This document shows positions 33,149-45,340 of a DNA stretch of 64,000 nt, one piece after another. A model generated the notes under the pieces. The model saw only the letters and a program-made list of their open reading frames with translations, was not told where the DNA came from and ran no database searches. The position numbers and the translations under genes were made by a program. How positions within the stretch are numbered: the first letter of the stretch is position 1; each line of letters starts with the position of its first letter. This DNA comes from Atopsyche davidsoni (lineage: Eukaryota > Arthropoda > Insecta > Trichoptera > Hydrobiosidae), in the NCBI GenBank assembly GCA_022113835.1, contig JAILWY010000012.1, forward strand, positions 2,294,001-2,358,000, in the 5' to 3' direction.

Positions 33149-33356
33149 CTAGTCCATTGCAGCTTCTCCTTTGAGATCTAGCCGATGCATAAGGGAGTCG
33201 GCGCTGGGAGGAGACGAAGTGAGAACAGCGTGAGCTTCCACCATTACTACCAAACAATCCCGAGCCTCGGAACGAGTTATTCCATGTGTTGATACTGTGT
33301 GGTCGAACCAGGCCGACTGAGACTCCAACAGGATGCAGCACCATTTACAAGATAAC
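33149..33356 (-). CDS. Terminal exon of the BTB gene, second zinc finger
   Basis: Exon 4 can either read AAC AAG TAA and stop or splice at CAA|GTAAAT (33440). Splicing to the acceptor TTTTTAG at 33357 keeps the frame open for 69 codons to TAG and creates CKWCCILLESQSAWFDHTVSTH, a proper C-x2-C-x12-H-x4-H finger. Such a finger is unlikely by chance, so I take this exon as real. The remaining tail has no domain I know. Confidence 0.72.
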
Positions 33357-35230
33357 CTAAAAATTAAATATAAAACAGTACAAAAATATATATAATATAT
33401 TAATCACAAGCAATAAATATAAAACTATATATAATTTACTTGTTTTTCCCGTGATGGGATTTCACATGGCGTCTTCTATATCCCCAGCTGTGGTAAACTC
33501 GGCAGCAAAAAGGACAAGGAAATTTTGGATTGGCATACACACCATTTGCAGGATCATTACAATCTAAAGGGTAAAAAAAATTATCAAACATATAGCAACT
33601 TTTAAAATGACTTGGTAAAGAATACAATCAGTACCTTTAAATTGACACTGATTATAAAAACTTCATTCAATTCTGTGTTTCTGTTTACTTAGATTTAACG
33701 TAGATGGGGCAGATTGAACTATGAGGTCATAAAATAAATAGTGGGCTTTGGCATCATTTACATTATGATCTACAGATATGCCTTTAGCAAATGACAGTTT
33801 AAGCCATACATGATAGCAATATATGACTTCGATTACGCACAGCTTATCCATAAATATTTCAATTTAAAAGTAAGTTTATATTATTTTAATATGCAGCAAA
33901 ATTGTTTAGCAGTTACACTGCAAGGACATGAATTATTACCGATTATACTACTAAATGAATACTATTGTTTACTTTTTGAGTTTGAGAATGTTTCACAAAG
34001 TATAGGATACAACTACCAGCACTTTTTTTACAATTGGAAATTAGATGGATTAGGTTAGAATAATTGTCTGAAAAATATCTCACCCATGTTAACTCCTTCC
34101 ACATCAATATTATCATGCATCATCTCCATGCAAGATCCCGTATGTAAATCAGTGTCATTTTCTATCTTAACGTCCTTATCCAGACTGTCGAGGCTTTCTT
34201 CTTCAGTTCCCGAGACACTGCTTAGTCCTGAGTTTCTGCATTCCTGGATTAGTTTTGTGCAGATGGAATGCTTGTGCTGCAGATGGGAATCTTTTGACAA
34301 GTTCTTTTGCCGTTTGCTGTTCCATTTTTTAGATTTTGACGTCTTCTTACGCTTTGTACATTTCTTCTTTAGCTCACATAATTCGAGCTGACCTTTATTA
34401 ATTTCATTACGACAAGTTATTTCTGTAGACATATTTAAAGATGCATTACCAATCATATTTTCATTATTTGTTTCATCAGATAAATCATTTAATATTGCTT
34501 CCACGCCGATGTCTGGTGGCTCAATTTTAGGAATAATCTACAAAAAATCAATTCATTAGTAATATTAGTCCTAAGTCAATACATTTTTTTTAAATTTACA
34601 TTTAAATAACCTTTAGAGAATAATGAAGCAGTTTAAACACAAACCTTTTCTCCAGAATAGAAATCACCATCATCAGATAACCTCTCTTTTTTAAGACATC
34701 TGGTTACATCTGGTACTTCATTGTACTCTTCGTAGTTCTGTTTGCACTTGCTTGTCAGAGAGTGATCATTGTCAGATATATTATCAAGGCCATTTTCTGA
34801 AGCTACTGAAAGTCCTCTGATTTTGAGAGATTCGGCTGCTTTCAACAATACAGGTAAAAAGTCTTCAGAAACGTTGACTTCTCCGTTGTATATAAAAATG
34901 AGCAAGCTTTTCATGCACAGCATACTGATGTCATTGAGAACAATAATTGGATGCGGGAAAGCATTTTGCTAAAAAGGTAAATTAATTAGTTAAATATGCA
35001 TTTTCGTAAACGAGAAGAGTAAAAATATGAATGAAACGTAATCATACAGTAAAAATATTCCGAAATAGTGAGCTGCAAGCCGATAAAATAACTTTGTGAG
35101 CTTTTAGACTGACTCCCTCGACAACTAGAGTGACATCGGCGTATCCTTCGTCGTGAAATAACATCTTCAAACTGTCCAGCATATTTATCTGGTAACCGCT
35201 CCATTTGAGATTTATTTCTGACGAAGCCAT
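33149..35230 (-). CDS. BTB/POZ protein with two C2H2 fingers
   Basis: A tramtrack/bric-a-brac-type nuclear protein, probably a DNA-binding transcription factor. Five exons on the minus strand join in frame: 35230-35048, 34968-34645, 34537-34084, 33563-33440 and 33356-33149, for 430 residues. The N-terminus has the insect BTB signature (LKWSGYQ, DEGYADVTLVVEG, LKAHKVILSACS, then MKSLLIFIYNGEV and ESLKIRGL). A long acidic and Ser-rich middle includes a basic tract (KKKCTKRKKTSKSKKW), a likely nuclear signal. Exon 4 gives finger 1 and exon 5 finger 2. The start is the first ATG before the BTB block. It converges with ninaC and lies in tandem with the GCK-III gene. I do not recognise a one-to-one fly orthologue; lola, fruitless and tramtrack share this design. 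Confidence 0.85.
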
Positions 35231-38200
35231 CTCCGCACGAGAATGTAAACTAATAATAACAAAATTAAGTAAATAGAAAGAAATTATATAAACCAATAAC
35301 CGAGCTACCATTCAATTAGGTAAACAAACTAACAAACGTCAAAGACAAAAACAAAATTGTCTATTACACATAGACTATGATTTATCATAGAAATGGATTA
35401 TTTGTATAAATATACAAATACCTTTATATATTTTTGAATAACACTAAATTTTGTAAGTAAATATGCGACAAATACAAGAATTTTTCTTACAACATAATAT
35501 TTTATATATTTTATTTTTTTTAGCATTATTAAATAAGCCTTCTTAAAACTAAAGTAAGCAAGTAGCCATATTTAAAAAGATTATTTTTATTGTTATTAAT
35601 ATCAATCTCTGAAAAGTTATGAACGATAAGTAACTCAATGAACTATTATTTTCTATAAAATGGGGTTTCAAAAGACTACAACAGAGGAGATACTACTTTG
35701 CCAAAATATATGATTTGTACAATGATGCCTGCATATGGGATAAATAAATCCAACATAAAATACCAAGAAAAAGTATTTATTGTTTTTACTTATCCAAGAT
35801 ATATTTAGCATAGCACCAGTAAAGACATGCACTTGTATACGTGGTTTATAATTTTGTATTGGACAGGAGGAAAGTCAAACACTCAAATTTGTTTTTTTAT
35901 TTATGTTGAAAACAACATAAATAAAATAATAACTAGCCAGTTTTTCAAATATTATAATGCCACACACCATAATTTAATTTTTTAACATTCCAAGGATCAG
36001 AGGAACAAGGAGAGAAAATAAAATAACAATTTCATTTGTAATTTTTAATTTATTAAGTATGTATAGCTCTGTACAACCAGATTTCTATACCAATGAATAT
36101 TATAACTTTTAAATTGTAATCATACATTAGTTTCTATTAAAAAAATCATAATTTACAGAATAACGAGCCGACATCTTTTATCATCACGATCCTAATCTTC
36201 TTTCGAGTCCACTATGTTCCACTCAATGTAATCCTACGTTGTTAACAATTAAATTCAACAAGATATCAATTTCAACTATTACAGTAAAATAAGATATTTT
36301 TATATCGAAAAACAATAGGAGTATAAATAAAACAAATTAAGCCAATAGAATATTGAAATATTTATAAAGAAAACAAAACATCTTAACGCCTAAAAAAAAG
36401 AACTCATAGCTCGTTGAAAGTAAAACTACCGAACGTGTTATGCCACATTCAGAATTAGTGATCTACTATGAATATTGGCAACATTTTAAATACATATTGC
36501 GAAAAGTAAGAAAGCATAATTACGGAGTTGACCAAGGGTAGTGAGTGTTCAAAAAGGAATATTTTAAATGACTCCGTCGTTAGTTAACCTACAAATAGCT
36601 GCAAACCACTGAGAATACCAAACGGTGTGAAGCCATTACGCCACTCGGGCGGGACTCGAGCGGGAGGCCGGCGTAGAAGCACTTCTCTCCGCTCCCTACT
36701 TTGAAATCGACACTGCTCTACAACAACCGAATGGACATTATTGTGACCTAACAAGAATACACTAGTAAAAAAACCATTAGTGCATTATGGCTAAATTCAA
36801 ACATGTAAATATGAACATCAGGTTGACAAAAAATATAATTAACAACAGTAACACAATAATTATTTCAAATATATGGAAAATAAATCATTAAAAACTCTCT
36901 TGGAGTTACAAAAATAATAACTACATAAGAAAACACAAATGAAATTCACGCACAAGACACATCTTTGCTTGTTTAGATTATTGCAAATTTATTTTGTTCC
37001 AAAGAATGAATAAATAAGTATAGAAACAGAAGTGATTTGAATTGAAATTTTCAGTCCCCCGAATGCAGACATATAATCAAAGGAAGTCTACGTTTCCATC
37101 GCTAACTTCGAGAAATAAGCAGTCTCATGAAACGTCCTCAGGCTCACATTGATGCTACCCTTATGTCCTTTTCAAAACTTACACTATCAACATTACCTAA
37201 ACTGGAATTTTAATATTCATCTAACATCCGTCCTCGCAAGTGTATTTACATACAATTAAAAAAATACTATTTATAATCTGATAGTTTTGCAAAAAATATT
37301 ATAGTATATATGTATATAACATCCTTAATCATTTAACTCGCGTCTCAAATATATATGATATAATAAAATTAATAAATTTCTATGAAATGTAAATTACATA
37401 TATACAAACGGGATCACCATTGTGGCTAGAACCTCTACCACCAATACAATCCCTCAATCTTCACAGAATGATCCCAATAGACTTTCAATATGGACAAGGA
37501 GTTATCAAGGAAATGGCAAAATTTATAAGAGTGGAGAAATCCATGTTAACATCTAACTCTTAATTAAAAAGATAGAAAGCGGTCTGAGAGAAGACGCGTT
37601 CCTCGTGACCTGCGCGATGCACGATCCGAGAAACTGCAGGGATGATTGTGGACAAGTAGTCAATAATTATAAAAATGAATGTAAATAGATTTACTCGATC
37701 TTTGAGACTAAGTATTTGTGTGGATTCTAAAACATGTGATAGTTTCCTCGAGTTAATTGTAATAAAATACTGCATTTCCCTAACACTAGTATGCCTCTAG
37801 GTTAATTCTGATAAAATTTAACAAGTTCACGTGGCACCAGTAACCACACTCACGGGCCGCTCGCCCACTCAGTGCTGAGAATTTTCATTAGTTTGTGAGT
37901 CTATCGGTTAGGCTAAGGCTATTAATTTCTAACATCGGCAGCATGTCACGTGAAGCTCGCTCATATGCCAACAATAGTAATTACAATAAAAATAAAGCTA
38001 AGTGATTGAATGGCAACCTAATAAATATAGTCATCTAACCGCTAGCTTTTGATGACAATTTCAAGAATTGCAGAAGCAGAGAGTAACTTTTTTTTCGATC
38101 TAATATTGTCAATTATCAGTTAAACTTGATAACAAACACAAATTCAATATCGATTTGGCACTAGAGTCCTCACGCCTTCAGAGGCCTTCAACAATTGGCA

Positions 38201-39529
38201 GGATTTATGTTAAAATTACAATAATGCAACCGTAGACTGTGTTGCGTAGAAATTGCAATTTCAAAAGATATCATCAGGTTCCTCGTCTCCAAATGTAAAA
38301 TTAACTTTATAAGATTTTGCTAATTTAAACTCCTGAAACCGAATGGACATTGAATTTGCATTTTATTAAGATAATATTCTACCTTAATTATGACTTCAAT
38401 ATATTACATTATCATTTAAAATAACTACAATTTAAATCCATAAGCTCAGCTGACTCTTTGTATAGGATAGTATGAGTCTTTTATATTGTAGTTACAAAAA
38501 AAATTACAATACATTATTATTTTAAATATAAACCATAAATATGTTAAATTTGCAAGATGTCTTGTCAAATTGAGAAAACCTTTGAACAATTGCAAATATA
38601 ATAATCTAACTTATTACAATAAAAAAAGTGAAATAGAAACGACAGATCGAAACATAAAACGACCTACGAAAAATATTTGAATTAGCTAATATTTATTAGT
38701 TACAAAGTAAATTAAAACAAAACTTATTTATGGAATATGATAAATTGAAATACCTCTAGTTTTCAGTACAAACAAAGTCCACGACTGAAATATCTACTTA
38801 AATTAAATTAACGTAAATCATGTTTCACGACACGTCGAGTGAGCCTCATATGGAGGCGCATCCTCGACATCCTCAACTGAAGACCTCATCATTACATCCA
38901 TTCAAACATGTTTATGTAGATGACTGCCGGTCGAAGTTATTTTTTTACAAAAATAAACTAACTCAAAAATAAAAATGTCCGCCTCACTAGCTAAGGTGAT
39001 TTCATAATAAATAACAGATTTCAATCAGAGATTTACAAAATGAATGACACTTTATCTATATTAAGAAGCACCATTAATGGTTTCATATAAATTATTTACG
39101 CCAATGAAAAAATATTACTATTCCTTCAAATAGGTCACCACTTTAAAGCATCTTGAGAACACCATATGGGAGAAAGTAATATATATATATTTTAACATTT
39201 TCAATTCCAGTGCATAAACAATGGCAATAAGATAATTTTAGATTTTACTTATGCTTTATTAAAAAACAACAGGTTTTCGGATGTAAAGTTTATCACTCAA
39301 TATCGAGTTTGTTTCGTCTGCACGCGGGACGATCTCCGAGCATGTCCTATCATACAAAGTAACGGTTCTGCAGGATCGTCATACTCGTGGGTAAAGTAGT
39401 ATATTTAGTGTCACTAATAAAATCAACAATCATAATTGTGAAGATAATGGTTGGAGTGATCGTGGGGGCGTCCGTGCTGCTCCCGGGCAGCTCGGTGCAC
39501 GGCGCGCTGCGGCTGCAGGCCGGCCTGCC
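35231..39529. other. Intergenic region, BTB gene promoter and GCK-III 3' end
   Basis: Both neighbours read leftward, so the left end holds the BTB promoter and the right end the GCK-III 3' UTR. The rest is AT-rich with one small GC-rich patch at about 36640-36710. I see no exon, tRNA or clear transposon. Confidence 0.65.
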
Positions 39530-40340
39530 CTAGGACAGGTCCCTGCAATAGAACGCAAGCAATTAATTAACTAGTAACCAATAAACAAACACATTATATA
39601 TATACTTAATATTATTGACAGAATGTACTTGGTGAAATTTCAATATGATGTTTTTATTTAAAAGCAAATGTGAAGAAATTGAGTAATAATGAGGATAGTC
39701 ACCGGAGCCAGTGGTGTGGGGTTGTGTGTGGAGTGGCGAGGCGCTGCAGCAGATGGTGAACGAAAGCCTTGGTGATGTGAGGAGCACCACGCTCTGCCGC
39801 CTCGAAGGCGCGCCGCAGCTCGCTCACTGCGTTCTCTCCTGCGCCGCCCGTGCCTCCGCTTGATCCCCGGTGCTTTCTCTGCAGCTGGAATATCAAGTTC
39901 ATTTTAAATTTATAGTAAAACAAATAGATATTTAAACTTTTCTAATTGCTATTCAATGAATTATATTTCTTTGTAGTGTCCTTAGCAGATCTTTGATTCC
40001 AAAATATTTATCACATCAAAGTTCAATTACGAAAGTGGACGGATTTTCAGTAAAGATTTATTGATAATAATTGAAATTTTGTAACTTCTAAGGCCATTTT
40101 CTTACTTAAACTAAGAAATGTGTTCAAAAATTATCTTTGACCTGTTCAGCGCAAATGTTTATAAAATCATTAATAAGTATATAGAGTTGTTTAGTTGTTG
40201 TGAATAAGTTTGGATGAATAGGAAGTAAGAGTATGACTAACCTCTTGTAAGAGTGGACATATGAGCTGTGTGAGATAAGGGCTGGGCTGGCGCTCCGCAG
40301 CTCCGCCGGTGTTGGGTCCTCGGTGGTCCAATGGCGACAT
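39530..40340 (-). CDS. GckIII: GCK-III C-terminal, CCM3-binding exons
   Basis: Exons 40340-40242 and 39884-39703, then a short terminal exon 39542-39530. The helices [16 protein letters not shown] and [29 protein letters not shown] match the C-terminal dimerisation region of GCK-III kinases that binds CCM3/PDCD10. If the weak donor CG|GTGACT at 39703 is used the protein ends RDLS; if not, it stops at TGA 39701-39699 as HHWLR. The difference is three residues. A minus-strand AATAAA at about 39260-39255 is a fair poly(A) signal. Confidence 0.85.
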
Positions 40341-43300
40341 CTACCAATGCAGTAATAAAAAATATTTTAAGTAATTTTAATGGGCAATTAGAATATGAAA
40401 TGTCCAAAATAATCAATATTACTGACCTCTTTACTAATTCTTTTGTCGCGATGCTGTTCACTCTTTCTCTCTTCTCGGTCTCGTTCCCTCTCTCTTTCCC
40501 GCTCTCTATCCCTGTCTCGCTCCCTCTCTCTTTCTCTTTCTCTCTCGATGTCTCTTTCTCGGTGTTCCTTATTTCTGTCATTGGTTGTGACTGTGGACGG
40601 CGGGGAAGACTGAAATGGGAAACAAAATAATAAGTTGAAAGAATCTCGGCATGCAAATTTTAAAGTTAAAATAACCAATGAGAGATTTAGAAAATTAAGC
40701 TTCGTTTTCCAAGGAGTCAAATGACGGGTTGTAAAAATAAGAAATGCAAAAAAAATCTTTCAGCGCCAATTTGACATCACTGCATGCGGATTAATAATTT
40801 TAAAAAAGCATGCATAAACTTGGGTACGAAATCATTTCGTTTGGGCTGCTCTAATTACTAAGCTGTTGTAGTACTATGTTTGATTGAATTATGAGGATAT
40901 TTTATCAATATATTAACTTTTCAATTGAATCTTTTAAGTAAAACAAATATGAGAAGAATGCCAACTCACCGAGATCTTATCATGCGAATTATTGGCGGGC
41001 ACGTGTTGCTGGTACTTGTGGTTCTCTTCAGGGCGGTCAGGGCGCTGGTGCCAAGGTCGGCCGAGGGAGCCATTCTGTTTTTTCTGTGCAGGCGGTGGCG
41101 GCGGTACAGGCGGAGGCGCAACCGCAGGGGGCGAAGGTGGGGCGCCTGCCGCTTCCTCGGCTGCCGCGCTGGCCATGAGCATGGCCGCCTTAGCGCCATG
41201 CAGACCCTTCACCGTCATTATCCATGGCTCGTCTAGGTCACTATCTTGCCGGTTTGATTCCTCACTGGAAAATAAATAAAGAATATGTAATAAATTGAAA
41301 TAAAAGAATTTCACTACTTCACTTAAAATCTATACAGCAATTTAAGATGTGGCTTTAGCTTAAGGTGTATGTTTTGAATCTAAGCACTGTGCTGATTGGA
41401 TCAGATGATTGAATATCCACAAGAGCATTTCTTTGTGTAAAAGGGTCATCCATGGGACCTACCTAAACTCTACTTGTAACACAAATAGCGCATTGTACTC
41501 TCTTGTTTATTGACAGTCTCGTTATTAGTAGTCTCTTTATCCAAAAAATGCAAATGAAAATTTTCCCGAGCATAAAAATATCATTGCACAATACTTATTT
41601 GGATATTTTTAAATACACTGTTATTTTATGTACCATATATTAATAATGTAAATCGTTTTAAAAAAATCAAATAGCTTACGAGTCTGAATTCTCCGACTCC
41701 GTCTCGCTCTCTTCACTTCTCTGTGACTTCCATTTCTTGTATCTGTCTATTAAGTCCATTAAGTATGAGTTCTTCTTGGCTTTTCTTATGAACGGGAACT
41801 TTAATAACTCCTTTGCAGTTGGCCTCTGAAATGTTGGAACATAAATATTAGTAAGTTAATCTAAGGAAATAAAATTTTCATAAAATTGTTACCCTATGAT
41901 AAGTTTCAGATACTGCAAAATTTATAATCTATCTATATATCTGTAATCTCGTGGGATTATAAATGGTTCAGGCACTTATTGATTAACAAAAAGAACATTC
42001 ATAATAACAAGGTATTAGATAAAATCATAATTATCATATCAAATTTGATTATTTAAATGAGGAATAACCAAATAAAATTATAAAATTTTACTACAACCTT
42101 AAAAATTGTAGATTTTATATAATTAATTCAATAATATTTACAATATACAAAGTTCTTCATTTAGTATTATCATGTCATTTTATTCACTTGATATTCAGGG
42201 TAAAAGAAGTGAATCTTACATTCTCAGGGTCCTTGTTGAGGCACGCCTCGACAAACTCCTTGAACTGCTTGGAGTAGTTTCCAGTGAGCTGGGGCGGATT
42301 GTTCTTGGGGATGAGGAACAGCACCCGCATGGGATGCAGCTCCGAGTTTGGCGGTTCTCCTTTGGCAAGCTCTATGGCGGTGATGCCCAGCGACCAGATG
42401 TCGGCCTTGCTATCATAGCAGGACTGCTTTATCACCTCCGGCGCCATCCAGAAGGGGGTTCCCACAAACGTGTTGCGCTTGCTCGTTGTATTGGTGAGCT
42501 GACCGGCCACACCTACAATAGACCAATAATGTTAAAAATATCTAAACTATATTTATTAATATAGTCCATAGATTCCCTAAATTTTGTCCAGTTGACCCCT
42601 TGTCGAGTTTTCCTGTTTTTCGTAGACCCCAGCCTTGCTAATATTGAATTTTTGCAAATTCATCATCTTCAAACATATTTTTGACATCTGATATACAAAA
42701 TGGGCCATATTTTATGTCGGTATGTAAACATTGAATAACTATTTCTTTTTTTGTAAGAAGGTTGACAACTGCACTGAAACCCTTTTCCATGTGGTATGAA
42801 GATGGAAAAACTATCAAAAACCTTCTTGCATAATGCAGGATTAACAGCATTATTATGTAAGTACATAGGTTCAATCTGTTCAACTGTGACATTTACGGAA
42901 TGCCTAAATTTTGGTGATGACCTGCTTAAATGGGATCCACTCTCGTAGACCCCCATTTACAGTTCGTGGACCCCCAATTTAATTTTTCGCTGTCATCGAC
43001 CCCTTGAAGGGCGAAATCGACTCCTGGGGGTCGATATTGACCACTTTGGGAACCAGTGATATAGTCATACATTCATTGATTTAGTCATACTGAATAGTCG
43101 ATAATTCGATTATGCCCATCTTGCTAGGTAATCAGTGAGAGATCGCGAAGGTCGGACGAGGATGCTCACCGAAGTCGGCCAGCTTGACGTCGCCCATCTC
43201 GCTGAGCAGCACGTTGGCGGCCTTGATGTCGCGGTGCAGCTTCCGCTCGGAGTGCAGGTAGTCTAGACCGCGCAGCACCTCCCGCAGGATCACGGCGATG

Positions 43301-43386
43301 TGCATCTCCTCGAAGTTCCCCGCTTTCATCAGGTCCAGCGCCGACCCCCCGCCCAGGTACTCCATGATGATCCATAGCTTCGTGCC
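39530..43386 (-). CDS. GckIII: GCK-III Ste20 kinase (MST3/MST4/STK25 type), N-lobe missing
   Basis: A serine/threonine kinase of the germinal-centre-kinase III group, which pairs with CCM3/PDCD10 and Mob4/STRIPAK partners in the cytoplasm and Golgi. Eight minus-strand exons join in frame: 43386-43170, 42512-42220, 41825-41680, 41264-40970, 40609-40427, 40340-40242, 39884-39703 and 39542-39530, about 475 codons. They hold the kinase from [16 protein letters not shown] through [27 protein letters not shown] and RPTAKELL, a linker, an Arg/Glu/Asp tract, and the CCM3-binding C-terminus ([28 protein letters not shown]). The first 90-100 residues with the ATP-binding loop are not seen up to 64000. 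Gene name rests on family match, not a search. Confidence 0.9.
40427..40609 (-). CDS. GckIII: GCK-III Arg/Glu/Asp-repeat exon
   Basis: Exactly 61 codons with intact AG/GT borders and phase 0 at both ends, so it could be skipped without a frame change. After [20 protein letters not shown] it is almost pure RE/RD/RER repeat, ending [14 protein letters not shown]. Such mixed-charge tracts form single α-helices or nuclear-speckle-type low-complexity regions in other proteins. I do not recall this tract in human MST3, MST4 or STK25. It lies between the kinase and the CCM3-binding tail. Confidence 0.8.
40970..41264 (-). CDS. GckIII: GCK-III linker exon, acidic then Ala/Pro-rich
   Basis: The exon begins in the conserved [20 protein letters not shown] segment of the family, then runs into [13 protein letters not shown] and a Pro-rich tract ([13 protein letters not shown]). 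The acidic start and WIMTVK match vertebrate MST3/MST4; the Ala/Pro part is lineage-specific and likely disordered. Both splice sites are standard (CCAG and TCG|GTGAGT). Confidence 0.88.
41680..43386 (-). CDS. GckIII: GCK-III kinase-domain exons
   Basis: Exons 43386-43170, 42512-42220 and 41825-41680. Visible are the hinge [15 protein letters not shown], catalytic loop [11 protein letters not shown] split across a junction, activation segment [15 protein letters not shown], the GCK-III-typical [20 protein letters not shown] and the closing [13 protein letters not shown]. All catalytic residues of the C-lobe are intact. A hAT element (42567-43058) sits in the intron between the first two. Confidence 0.93.
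42567..43058 (-). mobile_element. hAT element B (492 bp) with exact TSD and transposase end
   Basis: The ends are CATAGATTCCCTAAA and TTTGGGAACCAGTG, flanked by ATATAGTC on both sides (42559-42566 and 43059-43066), a perfect 8-bp target duplication. On the minus strand it keeps the transposase end [20 protein letters not shown], then a stop, then [13 protein letters not shown]. This is the ZBED5/SCAND3-like hAT group. It sits in an intron of the GCK-III kinase domain. Confidence 0.92.
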
Positions 43387-44374
43387 CTGGAACAGTAGAA
43401 ATTGTCATATTAGACGAGAGTTGGCCCTTGCTTCGATTGAAAATGTAATGGAATATATCGTGTTGCTGTATTTCCCCAGAGTTGCCTCTAATAAATTCCG
43501 ATTGTCTGATCACCGTTACAGTTACACATAATTACGCTTGATAGTCATCCACTTAAAAAGTGTCCCTTTCTTTTTTAAACTAGAGATAATTTAAAAAAAA
43601 AAAAACTTATCGGAGTAAACATAAATTGTTCTGTAGTAAGAATATATAACTGAAATCTATGACATCACCGAAATATATATTTTTTAGTACGACCGCAAAG
43701 TAAAAAAATATATCCGCAAAACATAAGTTTCCTTCTTAAGCACCCAATAGAAACAAGTAAAATACATTACCAGTGCGGCGACAAAGTGGTAAATATCCCG
43801 AGATAAAAGGATTCGCATATTGATTTAGTTCATACGCGTAGTGCGATAAATCAACCCCAGAGACGCGACGACATGGAAAGTAACAGCGCTGAGTCGCAAC
43901 GACAATAATAGGCATAAATTAAAAGTCTCGACAAGGCTACGAGTCGTCCTTCCCGCCCTCCTCCCCCATTGAGCAATCCCGAGTAAAATAATTTGTCTCA
44001 ATAAACAAGGGCGCAGGCCGCGGCGGCGGCGCCTTCCAACACAAGAAACATGGCACCGATTCCAGAAATAATATTTACAACAGCCCCGGGAAAAACAACT
44101 CCAATTCGACAATGGGATCGAATAAGAGGCGCGATAATTTAGCCGGGCAATAAACGAACGGGGTCGGGCCCGTAATGGGGAAAGTAGTGAGGGGCGTAAT
44201 TGAATCGCTCGGATAATCGACAGCGTTCGGCGAATTCACCAAAATGATCGAATTCGTTCAACCACCATTATTATATTTTCCATTAGAGTTCAAAACAAAT
44301 AGCTTCAATTAGCTCACCGCTATTTAAGTAAATCTCGAATATCCGTTTGAACTTTGATCATTGCATAATAAAAA

Positions 44375-44425
44375 TAATCAAATATTTTTAAATCGAGCAT
44401 AAAATATTTTTAAATCGAGCAAAAA
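44375..44425 (+). repeat. Two-unit 24-bp tandem repeat
   Basis: AATATTTTTAAATCGAGCA occurs twice in a row with AAA spacers. Confidence 0.85.
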
Positions 44426-45249
44426 ACATTTTTTTTTTTAAAGTTTGAGCAATGTGCTATCTTTTTTGAGAAATTATGTTCACTTATCATTTTAAATAAA
44501 AAATGATAAATGAATTTAAAAACGTTAATCTCAATCGATTATGACAAATAAGCGAAGCATTCAATCGGACATATCCGACGGTACCCATCATTAGTACAAA
44601 ATTGAACTGAGTTACATCAGTTGAGTAACAAGTAATTACGTAATGTCGGCCTGTGCCCTCTTCCCCCTCCCCCTCCCCCGCGTCGGATAAATGACGCCAT
44701 TATTTCAGAAGAGAGAGAGAGCAGCCCGGAAAAATCTGATAGACTCGGGGCCGGTGCAAACGGCGAAGCGAGCAAGGGAAGCGACCCTCGATGCCGCGGG
44801 GGCGCAGATCACCCTTCAGATAATGCCGTTGAGCTGCCGAGATACGCATCTCTGCTTTCTCCGTGAGAAGAATTGATTCGCTCGATCGTTGGGTGTCTCT
44901 CTCAGCCGGGACAATGTCGGATAACGGCTTCCGTGCGATTCCGTAAGAAAAATAAAAACAAAAGGTGTGTTTTTTTTATTTTTTATAAAATAAATATTTT
45001 CTACATTAAATTCACCTCGATCGCCGATTCTAAAGATGTCAATTTATGAAGCATTCCAAGATTTTACTAACGATTCAGAATGCGTTATTTTACATGTACA
45101 AATATTTTATGTTCCAACGACAATCTACTCCGTATTTTTACCAAGTCAATTAAATGTACAGTGCAATACTGCATAAAGTGTTCTAAGAATTAAAGTGATT
45201 GATTCAATGATTCGTATTTTTTTTTTATGTTTTGACTATGTATGTATGC

Positions 45250-45340
45250 TTCATCGTAAACCCCGATATACGCGAATTTCTTTTTCCGATTTTTTCCGGA
45301 ACGTATCCCTCGCGTAAAGCGGGGTATTACTGTATATTAA
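45250..45340. mobile_element. Tigger-like transposon end fragment
   Basis: On the minus strand CAGTAATACCCCGCTTTACG, then CGAGGGATACGTTCCGG, is a terminal sequence I associate with insect Tc1/mariner-type MITEs. GTAAACCCCGATATACGCGA on the plus strand looks like the other, very close end, giving a foldback. Confidence 0.45.

Noticed and set aside
40331..40630. Plus-strand Ser/Phe/Leu-rich frame of 99 codons
   Set aside because: Antisense of the GCK-III Arg/Glu repeat exon.
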